A stretch of 21,105 nucleotides of DNA, from NCBI GenBank assembly GCA_002399565.1, contig DHDW01000039.1:1989-23093 (forward strand). Direction: 5' to 3'. The position numbers were made by a program, and so were the translations under genes. Below the pieces are notes generated by a model. It did not search any database, was not told the origin of the DNA, and worked only from the letters and a program-made list of their open reading frames with translations. Origin of the DNA: Bacteroidales bacterium UBA4866. GTDB lineage: Bacteria > Bacteroidota > Bacteroidia > Bacteroidales > P3. This document shows, in pieces, positions 1 through 7,752 of the stretch (positions within the stretch are counted from its first letter, which is position 1; each line of letters opens with the position of its first letter).

Positions 1-1373
1 CGATTATATTGTGATGCATCAAGCCCTACCTTCTCCATAAGAGAAATAACTCTTTCTTTTCTTTCGTTGGCGTTTGAATATATATTATGAACAATTAGAG
101 GCTCTTCTATTGCTTGACCAATTGATAAACGGGGATTTAATGAAGAATATGGATCTTGAAATATTATTTGAATATCTTTTCTTATCTTTCTTAACTCCTC
201 CCCTTTCATTTGGTTTAATAGTTTACCGTCAAACTCAATTTGTCCACTTGCTGCTTCAATTAATTGTAGGATTGCTCTTCCTACTGTTGTTTTACCACAA
301 CCACTTTCTCCAACAAGCCCTAAGGTTTCTCCCTTAAAAACATCAAAGCTAACTTTGTTTGTTGCAATTTTCTTTTTAGTTATCTTGCCAAATAAATTCT
401 TCTTAACAACATACTCAACAGATAAATCATTAACTCTTAGTAATGGTTCTTGAGAGTAGAGCAATTTATGATTTTCTTGTCTTTGCTCTTTAGTAATTAG
501 CACTTGCTCTTGATTCTTGTTACTCAAAAAGTCAGAAACGGTAAGTAATCTCTTTGGTCTTTTTTCAATTGGAGGTCGTGAGGCAAGCAAGCCTTTTGTG
601 TAGGAATGTTGAGGATTAAAGAAAACTTCATTTACATCTCCCTTTTCAACAATTTCTCCCTTATAAAGCACAATAACCCTATCGGCAATCTGTTTAATTA
701 CACCCAAATCGTGAGTGATAAAAAGGATTCCTATTCCATATTTGTCTTGAATGGATTTTAATAGTTCCAAAATAGTTTTCTGAACAGTAACATCTAATGC
801 AGTTGTGGGTTCATCGGCAATAAGTAAGTCGGGATTGCAGCTTAGAGCCATTGCAATCATTACTCTTTGCTTTTGTCCTCCTGATAGTTCAAAAGGATAA
901 CTATTATATACTCTATCAACATCAGGTAATAACACTTCTTTAAAAAGTTCCAAAACTTTTTGCTGTGCTTTGCTTTTTGTGGTTTTATTATGAAGCATAA
1001 GCATTTCCATAACCTGAGAGCCGCATTTCTGAACAGGATTAAGAGCTGTCATTGGTTCTTGAAAAATCATAGCAACTTTATTCCCTCTAAAAGATTGGTA
1101 TTGCTTTTCTGTCAATTGGGTTAAATCAATTGGTGTATCATCTTTATCGTAAAAAAGAATCTTCCCTTCGTTTATCTTAGAATATCTCTCAGGCAAAAGT
1201 CCCATAATTGCCAAAGAAGAAACACTTTTTCCAGAGCCACTTTCACCAACTAAACCAACAATTTCTCCTCTATTGATAGAGAAACTAATTCCCTTAACAA
1301 CTTCAGACCATTGTTTTTGGCCAAGAAATGAAATTCTTAAATTATCTACTTCAATAAGTTTTTGGTCAGACAT
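1..1373 (-). CDS. Peptide/nickel-type ABC transporter ATPase with two fused ATP-binding domains (3' end outside window)
   Basis: The gene reads leftward from ATG at 1373 and is still open at base 1, giving 457 codons. It joins two ABC ATPase domains in one chain, as in YejF/GsiA-type or fused DppD-DppF proteins, and would power oligopeptide or related solute import at the inner face of the cytoplasmic membrane. Domain 1 has Walker A GESGSGKS (residues 43-50), signature LSGGQKQ (163-169) and Walker [13 protein letters not shown] (from 183). The region near 255-270 matches the C-terminal extension typical of peptide ABC ATPases. Domain 2 has Walker A GESGCGKT (355-362) and Q-loop Gln406; its signature and Walker B lie beyond the edge. 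The permease and binding-protein partners are not in view, so the substrate is unknown. A Bacteroidota-type promoter lies just upstream. Confidence 0.93.
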   Translation of the reverse strand, partial: MSDQKLIEVDNLRISFLGQKQWSEVVKGISFSINRGEIVGLVGESGSGKSVSSLAIMGLLPERYSKINEGKILFYDKDDTPIDLTQLTEKQYQSFRGNKVAMIFQEPMTALNPVQKCGSQVMEMLMLHNKTTKSKAQQKVLELFKEVLLPDVDRVYNSYPFELSGGQKQRVMIAMALSCNPDLLIADEPTTALDVTVQKTILELLKSIQDKYGIGILFITHDLGVIKQIADRVIVLYKGEIVEKGDVNEVFFNPQHSYTKGLLASRPPIEKRPKRLLTVSDFLSNKNQEQVLITKEQRQENHKLLYSQEPLLRVNDLSVEYVVKKNLFGKITKKKIATNKVSFDVFKGETLGLVGESGCGKTTVGRAILQLIEAASGQIEFDGKLLNQMKGEELRKIRKDIQIIFQDPYSSLNPRLSIGQAIEEPLIVHNIYSNANERKERVISLMEKVGLDASQYN

Positions 1374-1394
1374 ACAATAAAGATTAAGTATGTG

Positions 1395-1424
1395 CAAAGA
1401 TAAATAAAAGTTTTATTTTGCAAT
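1395..1424 (-). promoter_or_regulatory. Promoter of the fused ABC ATPase gene
   Basis: On the minus strand there is a -7 element TATCTTTG (1395-1402) and a -33-like ATTG (1421-1424) separated by 18 nt, matching the Bacteroidota housekeeping pattern. The ATG at 1373 follows about 22 nt downstream of the -7 element. This is a pattern match only. Confidence 0.55.
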
Positions 1425-1484
1425 ATAAATATGTCTTGAATTCAAGCTATTTCAACAATTATTGAATAAAAAAGCATAAAAAAA

Positions 1485-1515
1485 TTTGCAGATATTAAAA
1501 ATTATAGTACTTTTG
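1485..1515 (+). promoter_or_regulatory. Promoter of the tRNA-Gln pair
   Basis: A TTTG (1485-1488) and TACTTTTG (1508-1515) are separated by 19 nt, which fits the Bacteroidota -33/-7 consensus. The mature tRNA starts 25 nt after the -7 element. Confidence 0.6.
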
Positions 1516-1539
1516 CAACCTCAATTAATTAAAACTGAT

Positions 1540-1610
1540 TGTCCCGTGGTGTAATGGTAACACATGTGATTTTGGTTCATACATTCCAGGTTCGAGTCCT
1601 GGCGGGATAA
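1540..1610 (+). tRNA. tRNA-Gln (anticodon TTG)
   Basis: A complete cloverleaf can be drawn. The acceptor stem TGTCCCG/CGGGATA includes one G-T pair. The D arm is GTG-TAATGGTAA-CAC. The anticodon stem TGTGA/TCATA carries the loop TTTTGGT, with anticodon TTG at 1572-1574 (reads CAA, Gln). A 4-nt variable loop precedes the T arm CCAGG-TTCGAGT-CCTGG. The discriminator is A1610 and CCA is not encoded. Confidence 0.95.
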
Positions 1611-1620
1611 CAAAGAAAAT

Positions 1621-1657
1621 AAAAGTCAAAGATAGTAAAATACTTTGACTTTTTTTC
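1621..1657 (+). terminator. Rho-independent terminator after tRNA-Gln(TTG)
   Basis: An 11-bp perfect stem, AAAAGTCAAAG (1621-1631) with CTTTGACTTTT (1643-1653), has an 11-nt loop and runs into a T tract. It lies between the two tRNAs, so some transcripts may end before the second one. Confidence 0.75.
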
Positions 1658-1666
1658 ATATTACAA

Positions 1667-1737
1667 TGTCCTGTGGTGTAATGGTAACACAGATGATTCT
1701 GGTTCATTTATTCTGGGTTCGAGTCCTAGCAGGATAA
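1667..1737 (+). tRNA. tRNA-Gln (anticodon CTG)
   Basis: The cloverleaf parallels the upstream tRNA. Acceptor stem TGTCCTG/CAGGATA, identical D arm, anticodon stem GATGA/TCATT with loop TTCTGGT, anticodon CTG at 1699-1701 (reads CAG, Gln), T arm CTGGG-TTCGAGT-CCTAG with one G-T pair, discriminator A1737, no encoded CCA. The close similarity to the first tRNA suggests tandem duplication followed by anticodon divergence (inference). Confidence 0.95.
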
Positions 1738-1744
1738 CAAAGAC

Positions 1745-1783
1745 AAAATCCAAACTATTGTAGTTAATAGGTTTGGATTTTTT
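1745..1783 (+). terminator. Rho-independent terminator after tRNA-Gln(CTG)
   Basis: A stem of about 14 bp (1746-1759 with 1766-1780, one bulged G) has a 6-nt loop and a following T run to 1783. It is unrelated in sequence to the terminator after the first tRNA. Confidence 0.75.
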
Positions 1784-1822
1784 ATTTTCAAATTTGCACG
1801 TATCCTTAATTTTTCCAATCTT

Positions 1823-1850
1823 TTTGTCTTAATTATTTTTCTTATTTTTG
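1823..1850 (+). promoter_or_regulatory. Candidate promoter of umuDC
   Basis: A TATTTTTG -7 match lies at 1843-1850 with TTTG at 1823-1826. The 16-nt gap is shorter than the usual 18-20. No palindrome resembling a known LexA operator was recognised here, so SOS control is expected from the family but not shown. Confidence 0.35.
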
Positions 1851-1863
1851 CTTTTTATTATGA

Positions 1864-2319
1864 ATGATTTTTAAATATATGGAAAAGGATGATAAGTTAA
1901 GGATTGATATTATTTCAATGAAAAATGAAACTGAGGTTGAAAGACCTATGTTTCCTTTTGGTTTGAGTGCTGGTTTTCCTTCTCCTGCAATGGATTTTGA
2001 AGAAATAGGCATTGACCTTAACAAGTATATTATAAAGCACCCCTATTCTACTTTCTTTGGTAGAGTTAGTGGAGAGTCAATGAAGGATAGTGGTATTAAT
2101 GATGGAGATTTGTTGGTTATTGACAAGAGTATTGATTTTGTTGATAATAAGATTGTGGTATGTTTTATTGATGGAGAATATACCTTAAAGAGATTTCAAA
2201 AAGATAAAGAAGGTGCTTGGCTTTTACCTTCAAATGATAAATATCCTCCAATTAGAGTTACTCAAGATAATGAATTTATTATTTGGGGAGTTGTTACCTT
2301 TGTTATAAAGGCTTTCTAA
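1864..2319 (+). CDS. umuD: UmuD-like S24-family self-cleaving protein, error-prone polymerase subunit
   Basis: This is a 151-residue LexA/UmuD-fold serine protease. In the known family, RecA-stimulated self-cleavage gives UmuD', which joins UmuC to form translesion DNA polymerase V. Visible features are the cleavage site A36-G37 inside LSAGFPSPA, nucleophile Ser72 in SGESM, and general-base Lys109 in YTLKRF. There is no N-terminal DNA-binding domain, so it is UmuD rather than LexA. The length is slightly above E. coli UmuD (139 residues). Met6 (1879) is a credible alternative start: the candidate promoter would leave only a very short leader before 1864 and a more usual one before 1879. umuC follows after 12 nt. 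Confidence 0.92.
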   Translation: MIFKYMEKDDKLRIDIISMKNETEVERPMFPFGLSAGFPSPAMDFEEIGIDLNKYIIKHPYSTFFGRVSGESMKDSGINDGDLLVIDKSIDFVDNKIVVCFIDGEYTLKRFQKDKEGAWLLPSNDKYPPIRVTQDNEFIIWGVVTFVIKAF

Positions 2320-2331
2320 ATAAAAGAGATT

Positions 2332-3591
2332 ATGTTTGCCTTAATTGATTGTAATAATTTCTATGCTTCTTGTCAGAGAGTTTTTAGACCCGATTTGAAT
2401 AACAAGCCTATTATTGTGCTTTCAAATAATGATGGTTGTGTTATTGCTCGAAGCAATGAGGCTAAGGCTATTGGAATTAAAATGGCACAACCTTTTTTTG
2501 AGTGCAGGGCTTTGGTTGAGAAATATTCCGTTGAAGTGTTTTCCAGCAATTTTGCTCTCTATGGGGATATGAGCAACAGAGTATTTTCTATAGCTAAGGA
2601 GTATTTTCCGATGATGGAGATTTATAGTATTGATGAAGCTTTTTTCTATATAGATGATTCTCTTGACATAGACTTGGAGGAGTATGGAAGAGAGATTGTG
2701 AAGAAGGTTCTAAAATGCACTGGAATACCAATAAGCATTGGATTTGCTCCAACAATATCTTTGGCTAAGGTTGCTAATAAAATAGCCAAGAAATTTCCTC
2801 AAAGAACAAAGGGAACATACGTTATTGATAGCTTAGAGAAACAAAATAAGGCTTTAAAATGGACTAAGGTAGGAGATGTTTGGGGAATTGGAAGAAGGTA
2901 TTCTAAAAAGCTTATTGATTCAGGGATTAAGAATGCTTATGACTTTACAATGATTGAGGATAGTTGGGTTAAGAAATTTATGTCGGTTGTTGGCTTAAGA
3001 CTAAAGTACGATTTGAAAGGAGTAGCATCAATTGAGATTGAAGACCTAAGACCAAAGAAAACAATTGCAACAACACGTTCTTTTGAAACCACATATACAG
3101 AGTTTGAAGATATTAGAGAAAGAGTTGTAACCTTTGCCGTTGTATGTGCAGAAAAGCTACGTAAACAAAAATCTTTTACTGGAACAATTATGGTTTTCCT
3201 TCATACAAATTTTCACAACAAAACTCAAGAACAATATTCTAAAAGCCATGTAATGAAATTGCCTTTTGCGACCAATAGCTCCATTGAATTGGCAAAATTT
3301 GCAATTGAGGCATTGGAGAAAATATTTATAAAAGGCTATAATTATAAGAAGGCAGGTGTTGTTGTTATGGATTTAGAGCCTATGGATAATTATCAATACA
3401 ACCTATTTCAAGCTTCTAATCCATCGCATCAAAAACTAATGACCTCCATAGATTTTTTAAATTCAACTTATGGCTCTCAAAAAGTTAGGCTTGCCTCTCA
3501 ATCACAAGGTAGAGTTTGGAAAATGAATCAAGAAAAAATATCTCCTCGCTACACCACAAGAATAGATGAAATTATTATTATAAAAACTTAG
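2332..3591 (+). CDS. umuC: Y-family translesion DNA polymerase UmuC
   Basis: At 419 residues this matches the family length. It is the catalytic subunit of polymerase V, which copies past lesions at the cost of mutations. The palm has the metal-binding Asp6 in DCNNFYASC and Asp101/Glu102 in YSIDEAF; Tyr11 occupies the expected sugar steric-gate position. A helix-hairpin-helix thumb lies near residues 178-200 (VGDVWGIGRRYSKKL) and a little-finger domain spans roughly 240-350. QYNLF (355-359) fits the Qxx(L)F pattern of beta-clamp binding peptides. The gene directly follows umuD and is presumably co-transcribed and SOS-induced. All catalytic residues are present, so it looks functional. Confidence 0.96.
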   Translation: MFALIDCNNFYASCQRVFRPDLNNKPIIVLSNNDGCVIARSNEAKAIGIKMAQPFFECRALVEKYSVEVFSSNFALYGDMSNRVFSIAKEYFPMMEIYSIDEAFFYIDDSLDIDLEEYGREIVKKVLKCTGIPISIGFAPTISLAKVANKIAKKFPQRTKGTYVIDSLEKQNKALKWTKVGDVWGIGRRYSKKLIDSGIKNAYDFTMIEDSWVKKFMSVVGLRLKYDLKGVASIEIEDLRPKKTIATTRSFETTYTEFEDIRERVVTFAVVCAEKLRKQKSFTGTIMVFLHTNFHNKTQEQYSKSHVMKLPFATNSSIELAKFAIEALEKIFIKGYNYKKAGVVVMDLEPMDNYQYNLFQASNPSHQKLMTSIDFLNSTYGSQKVRLASQSQGRVWKMNQEKISPRYTTRIDEIIIIKT

Positions 3592-3687
3592 TTAGAAATA
3601 CTTAAATAAACCCTACCTTTTTCAGAAAAACAAATTGCGAAAAATTTGCCAAATAAATATTAAATAAGAGTAAAAAACAAATATAAG

Positions 3688-3719
3688 ATTGGCAGTTTGC
3701 TATAAACTAAGTAACTTTG
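3688..3719 (+). promoter_or_regulatory. Promoter of the phosphate butyryl/acetyltransferase gene
   Basis: The -7 element TAACTTTG (3712-3719) has an ATTG -33-like box (3688-3691) 20 nt upstream. A perfect TTTG at 3696-3699 is only 12 nt away and is probably too close. The leader to the ATG at 3767 is about 40 nt and A-rich. Confidence 0.55.
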
Positions 3720-3766
3720 CAAAAATTTTAATATAGAAAATAATACAAATATAAATTTCAAACAAA

Positions 3767-4672
3767 ATGATTACAAAATTAGATCAGATTATTGAAGCTG
3801 TAAAGCTAAAAGGAAAGAAAAGATTAGTTGCTGCTTTTGCTAACGATTCTCATACAATTGGAGCAACATCAATGGCTATTGACTTAGGAATTATTGAAGC
3901 TACATTGGTTGGAGACATTGAAACAATTAAGAAAGTATGTCAAGAAGAAGGTATTGATGTTAACAAATACAAATTAGTTCAAGAATCAAACGAACAAGCT
4001 GCTGCAAACTTAGCTGTTAAATTAATTAACAGTGGAGAAGGAGATTTCTTAATGAAAGGTCTTTGCACAACTGACAAATATATGCGTGCTATCTTAAATA
4101 AAGAATCTGGACTTATGCCTGGTGGTAAAGCTGTTTTATCTCATGTTGCAGTTTTTGAAGTTCCAACTTATCATAAACTTTTAGTTACTTCTGACGTTGC
4201 AGTTATCCCAGCTCCAGATTTCAATCAAAAAATTGCTATCACTAATTATGTAATCAACACTGCAAAGATTCTTGAAAACCCTAATCCGAAAGTTGCTCTT
4301 ATTGCTGCAACAGAACAAGTTTCTGTTGGTATGCCAGCTTGCGTTGATGCTGCTGTAATTGCTGCTATGGGAAATAGAGGACAAATTAAAGGAGCTATTA
4401 TTGATGGACCACTTGCAATGGACGTTGCTATTGACAAAGAAAGTGTTGAAATCAAAAAACTTAAAGGTGAAGTTCCTGGAGATGCTGACTGTTTAGTATT
4501 CCCTAATATTGAATCAGGAAACGTATTCTACAAAACAGCTACTAAATTTGCTGGAGCTGAATTAGCAGCTATGGTTGTTGGAGCAAAAGTTCCTTGCGTT
4601 TTATCTTCAAGAGGTGACTCAACAAAAACAAAAATGTATTCAATAGCACTTGCAGCTCTTTCTTGCAAGTAA
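3767..4672 (+). CDS. ptb: Phosphate butyryltransferase / phosphate acetyltransferase family enzyme
   Basis: The 301-residue protein belongs to the Pta/Ptb acyltransferase family, which interconverts acyl-CoA plus phosphate with acyl-phosphate plus CoA; acyl-phosphate then yields ATP through a kinase. The length equals that of clostridial Ptb and is much shorter than full-length Pta with its N-terminal domain. Recognisable family stretches are FLMKGLCTTDKYMRAIL (about 94-110), the LLVTSDVAVIPAPD segment (about 138-151) and the C-terminal VPCVLSSRGDSTKTKMYSIA. Butyryl versus acetyl preference cannot be told from motifs alone. Butyrate kinase, often adjacent in fermenters, is not in the window; the gene appears monocistronic, with its own promoter and terminator. 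Its codons are somewhat cleaner and T/A-ending, as for a well-expressed gene (impression, not calculated). Confidence 0.82.
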   Translation: MITKLDQIIEAVKLKGKKRLVAAFANDSHTIGATSMAIDLGIIEATLVGDIETIKKVCQEEGIDVNKYKLVQESNEQAAANLAVKLINSGEGDFLMKGLCTTDKYMRAILNKESGLMPGGKAVLSHVAVFEVPTYHKLLVTSDVAVIPAPDFNQKIAITNYVINTAKILENPNPKVALIAATEQVSVGMPACVDAAVIAAMGNRGQIKGAIIDGPLAMDVAIDKESVEIKKLKGEVPGDADCLVFPNIESGNVFYKTATKFAGAELAAMVVGAKVPCVLSSRGDSTKTKMYSIALAALSCK

Positions 4673-4698
4673 GAATAAAGATAACTAAATAAAAACAA

Positions 4699-4734
4699 AA
4701 AAGCTTTAAGACTAATTGTCTTAAGGCTTTTTTT
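4699..4734 (+). terminator. Rho-independent terminator of ptb
   Basis: The hairpin pairs 4699-4712 with 4718-4731 (core TTAAGAC/GTCTTAA plus AGC/GCT around one T-G pair), has a 5-nt loop and runs into seven T residues (4728-4734). The T tract also forms the -33 region of the next promoter. Confidence 0.8.
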
Positions 4735-4762
4735 GTTTATGCCATTAAAATATGTACCTTTG
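4732..4762 (+). promoter_or_regulatory. Promoter of the TPR protein gene, overlapping the ptb terminator
   Basis: TTTG at 4732-4735 and TACCTTTG at 4755-4762 are separated by 19 nt, an excellent match to the Bacteroidota consensus. The -33 box is built from the last T residues of the preceding terminator. The leader to ATG 4788 is about 20 nt. Confidence 0.6.
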
Positions 4763-4787
4763 TGCTTATTCAAGAACCCTTTAAAAT

Positions 4788-6737
4788 ATGGATTTTGATT
4801 GTATGAAGATTACATTAACTATAAAAAGACTTGTATTAATTGCAATTATATTAGCAATTTCGATTGAAACATATTCTCAAAAGAATATTAAAGGCAGAAT
4901 TTTTGAATATACTAACGAGACAAACCTTCCTTTAAGTGGAGTTGGAATTAATAATGTTTTTGACACAGTTACTATCTTTTCAGACTCATTAGGTCATTTT
5001 GAAATCAGAATACCTGCAAAAACAAAGAAAAGTATCCCTAAACCTTTTATCAATAGAATAGAGAAAAAGGATTATATGATTATGAATGTGGTTGAAATAG
5101 ATTCAGAAGATATGGATATTATAATGTGTAAGCAAGAAACATATTATTCTCTATTTAATGAGTTTAAAAGAATAGGGTTAAAAAACTTTGAAGCAACAAA
5201 CAACCACAAACTTAATGAATATAGATTACAAAAAGAAAAAAAACTAATCTCTCATCCAGAATATAATGAGTATTTAAAAGCTATTTATGATAATGAGTTA
5301 GCTTATAGGAAAACACTTAATAATACTTCTCAATACTTTGTGGAAATAGATAAAAGTAGATTTGACAGTATTGTACATCAATGTATTTCTTTTATCTTAG
5401 AGAACAAGATACAAGATGCCATTGATTTATGTTCAAATCAGAACTATACCCAACAATACATTGAGCAATATGAAAAAAGCAAAAAAGAATATATAAAAAG
5501 GCATATCGATTTTGAAACAAATCTCTTAAGGTTTTCTTCATTAAGTGATAAGTTTGAAAAGATAGGAAATATATACTACAAGTTAGCAATATATAACATA
5601 GAGAGCATTCCTATTCTTATGGAATACGCAAATTTCCTTTACGAACAAAGAAACTTTGAGAAAGCAATTGATTGGTATAATCAAATATTAAAACGCAACA
5701 CCTCTCCTTTCATAACAGCAAATATCAATAATATTCTTGGGAGTATTTACTTTATTAAAGAAGAGTATTCAAAAGCAGAAGAATTATATTATAGTGCAAT
5801 AGACACCTATGATTCAATTATTCCAAAAGATTATTATTTATACTCTCCAAGTAAAGCTGAAACTCTTATCAATCTTGCTATTTTATATAAATCAACACGT
5901 AATTTTAATGAAGCTCTTTCTCCTTTTAATGAAGCATTAGAAATAAATAGAGAGTTTTCCTCCATATATCCAGATAAATATCTTTCCTCTTTTGCAATAA
6001 ACTTAATGAATTTAGCTTCATTGCATAATGAATTAAGAAACGATTCCATTTCAGTTGATTATTATTTAGAAGCCATAATGCTTTTTGATAGTTTAAGCCA
6101 ATTTAAACAAGACGAATATAAATCTCATAAAGCAACTTCATTAAATAATTTGGGACTTATCTACTATAAGAATCAGAAATATCCAGAAGCAATAGAGGCA
6201 ATGAATTCTTCATGTACTTTATATGAACAATTATCAATGGATTATCCCAAGCAATACTTACTCCAACTTACCACCATTAAACTAAATTTAGCCTCAATAA
6301 GCAAAGAAACCGCTGACCTCTCTAAAGCAGAGAAACTTTACTTAGATGTGATTGATATTTATTATAGTTTAGTAGATATTAATCCAATAGAAAATCTTTC
6401 TCAAATAAGTTATACTCAAAACCTTTTAGGATTGCTTTATTCAGGCATAGGAGAATACGAAAAAGCTCAAAACATATTAAAAGAAGCACTGAGAATAAGG
6501 AAAGAACTTGCAGAAAAAGATATAGACAATAACTTAGCAAAGGTTGCAGAAATACAAAATAATCTTGGAAGTGTTTTCGAATATACTGAAAACTATAATA
6601 AAGCAATCGAAATGTATAATCTTTCAATAGAATTATACGATACCTTAGCAAAAAATGGTTATTATTTTACAGAAAAGAAAAAAGAAATTGAAGATAATAT
6701 CAAAAGATTAGAACAACTATATAATAAAAACAACTGA
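4788..6737 (+). CDS. Exported protein with CarboxypepD-regulatory-like N-terminal domain and TPR repeats
   Basis: The 649-residue protein has a hydrophobic signal sequence (about residues 7-30, ending ETYSQ). Met6 (4803) is an equally good start and gives a more conventional signal peptide. Residues about 32-112 (IKGRIFEYTNETNLPLSGVGI, then DSLGHFEIRIP) resemble the beta-sandwich CarboxypepD-regulatory/CNA-B-like domain common on Bacteroidota surface proteins. From about 270 to the C-terminus there are many helical repeats of the TPR type with long loops, roughly 50 residues apart; typical cores are LINLAILYKSTRNFNEAL, SLNNLGLIYYKNQKYPEAI and NNLGSVFEYTENYNKAI. No second membrane span or catalytic domain was seen. 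A role as a periplasmic protein-interaction scaffold is inferred; specific function is unknown. The PAS gene follows after 35 nt. Confidence 0.85.
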   Translation: MDFDCMKITLTIKRLVLIAIILAISIETYSQKNIKGRIFEYTNETNLPLSGVGINNVFDTVTIFSDSLGHFEIRIPAKTKKSIPKPFINRIEKKDYMIMNVVEIDSEDMDIIMCKQETYYSLFNEFKRIGLKNFEATNNHKLNEYRLQKEKKLISHPEYNEYLKAIYDNELAYRKTLNNTSQYFVEIDKSRFDSIVHQCISFILENKIQDAIDLCSNQNYTQQYIEQYEKSKKEYIKRHIDFETNLLRFSSLSDKFEKIGNIYYKLAIYNIESIPILMEYANFLYEQRNFEKAIDWYNQILKRNTSPFITANINNILGSIYFIKEEYSKAEELYYSAIDTYDSIIPKDYYLYSPSKAETLINLAILYKSTRNFNEALSPFNEALEINREFSSIYPDKYLSSFAINLMNLASLHNELRNDSISVDYYLEAIMLFDSLSQFKQDEYKSHKATSLNNLGLIYYKNQKYPEAIEAMNSSCTLYEQLSMDYPKQYLLQLTTIKLNLASISKETADLSKAEKLYLDVIDIYYSLVDINPIENLSQISYTQNLLGLLYSGIGEYEKAQNILKEALRIRKELAEKDIDNNLAKVAEIQNNLGSVFEYTENYNKAIEMYNLSIELYDTLAKNGYYFTEKKKEIEDNIKRLEQLYNKNN

Positions 6738-6772
6738 TAATCAATTATTATAAATTAAAAAAACAAAAGAAT

Positions 6773-7111
6773 ATGGAAAATTGGGCTAATGAACTGCCTT
6801 TTGTGGCTATAACTATTTCAGATAAGAATGGAAAGATTATTGAAATGAACGAAAGAAGTGTTATGACATTTCAAAAATCGGGAGGAAGAGAGCTTATTGG
6901 GAAACAACTTATGGACTGCCACTCTCAAAGGTCAAAAGAAATGATTCAACAGATGATGACAAGTCCTCAAACTAATGCTTATACGATTGAAAAAGAAGGA
7001 TTGAAAAAACTAATCTATCAAACTCCGTGGTATAAAAATGGAGAATTTGGAGGATTAGTAGAGTTTTCAATTGTAATCCCGATGGATATGCCTCATTTTG
7101 TAAGAGGATAA
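6773..7111 (+). CDS. Stand-alone PAS-domain protein
   Basis: The 112-residue protein appears to be a single PAS fold without any output domain: the opening LPFVAITISDKNGKIIEMNERS is a classic PAS start, and the closing strand region YQTPWYKNGEFGGLVEFS fits the final beta strands. The middle segment GKQLMDCHSQRS resembles the G-x-x-x-x-CH-x-x-x-S stretch of the PAS module in DUF438-type proteins, where Cys-His lies near the ligand pocket (family recollection). It is cytoplasmic, with no signal peptide. Ligand and partner are unknown. It sits between the TPR gene and the glutathione peroxidase gene (35 and 31 nt gaps), no obvious promoter precedes it, and co-transcription is likely, which hints at a redox or small-molecule sensing role (inference). 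Confidence 0.82.
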   Translation: MENWANELPFVAITISDKNGKIIEMNERSVMTFQKSGGRELIGKQLMDCHSQRSKEMIQQMMTSPQTNAYTIEKEGLKKLIYQTPWYKNGEFGGLVEFSIVIPMDMPHFVRG

Positions 7112-7142
7112 TATTATTTTCACACTATAAAAAAAGAAGATT

Positions 7143-7724
7143 ATGAAAAAAACACAATTTAATTTATTGACTATCCTACTCTCCATTATTTCTTTATTTA
7201 CATTCAATAATAAATCATTGGGACAAAATGAAGGAAAGGAAGTAAAAGAAAGCTTTTATGATTTTAAGGCAATTTCAATTGAAGGAGAAGAGGTTTCGAT
7301 GTCAGATTATAAAGGGAAAGTTGTTATTGTTGTAAATACAGCAAGTAAATGTGGCTTTACTCCTCAATTTGAAGGCTTGGAGGCTTTATATAAAAAATAC
7401 AAAGACAAAGGCTTAGTTATTTTAGGATTTCCTTGCAATCAGTTTGCCAATCAAGAACCTGGAGACGAACAACAAATCATAAATGGCTGCATGGTAAACT
7501 ACGGAGTTACTTTTCCTATGTTTTCAAAAATAAATGTAAATGGTGATGATGCTCATCCACTATTTAAGTTTTTGAAGAAAGAAGCCTCAGGTACATTGGG
7601 AGATGCAATAAAATGGAACTTTACAAAATTTGTTATCAATAAAGAAGGTAAGGTTATTAAGCGTTTTTCAACTCAAACCAAACCAGAGGATATGGAAGAT
7701 TTCATTTTACTTCAACTAAAATAG
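7143..7724 (+). CDS. Exported thiol-dependent glutathione peroxidase-family protein
   Basis: The 193-residue protein has a signal peptide (about residues 1-28, ending SLGQ) followed by a full GPx fold. The peroxidatic residue is Cys70 in TASKCGFT, encoded by TGT, so this is not a selenoprotein. Gln100 in FPCNQF and Trp158-Asn159 in KWNFTKF complete the catalytic tetrad. Cys116 in [12 protein letters not shown] lies 46 residues after Cys70, the same spacing as the resolving cysteine of yeast Orp1/Gpx3 and matching BtuE-type enzymes; an atypical 2-Cys, thioredoxin-like-dependent mechanism is therefore expected rather than true glutathione use. The mature protein should act outside the cytoplasm, reducing hydroperoxides. 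It is the last gene before a 279-bp repeat element and has no clear terminator of its own. Confidence 0.93.
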   Translation: MKKTQFNLLTILLSIISLFTFNNKSLGQNEGKEVKESFYDFKAISIEGEEVSMSDYKGKVVIVVNTASKCGFTPQFEGLEALYKKYKDKGLVILGFPCNQFANQEPGDEQQIINGCMVNYGVTFPMFSKINVNGDDAHPLFKFLKKEASGTLGDAIKWNFTKFVINKEGKVIKRFSTQTKPEDMEDFILLQLK

Positions 7725-7752
7725 TATTAAGAAAATCATTCTAATTTTTCTC

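Noticed and set aside
74..337. 87-codon open frame on the plus strand
   Set aside because: It is the complementary strand of the fused ABC ATPase, whose motifs are unambiguous.
1525..1707. 60-codon open frame on the minus strand across the tRNAs
   Set aside because: It is antisense to two complete tRNA genes and a terminator; its internal repetition simply reflects the tRNA duplication.
3651..3668. Terminator after umuC
   Set aside because: Only a 6-bp A/T-rich hairpin (CAAATT/AATTTG) without a following T run was found.
7350..7355. Selenocysteine in the glutathione peroxidase
   Set aside because: The catalytic codon is TGT (Cys), not TGA.
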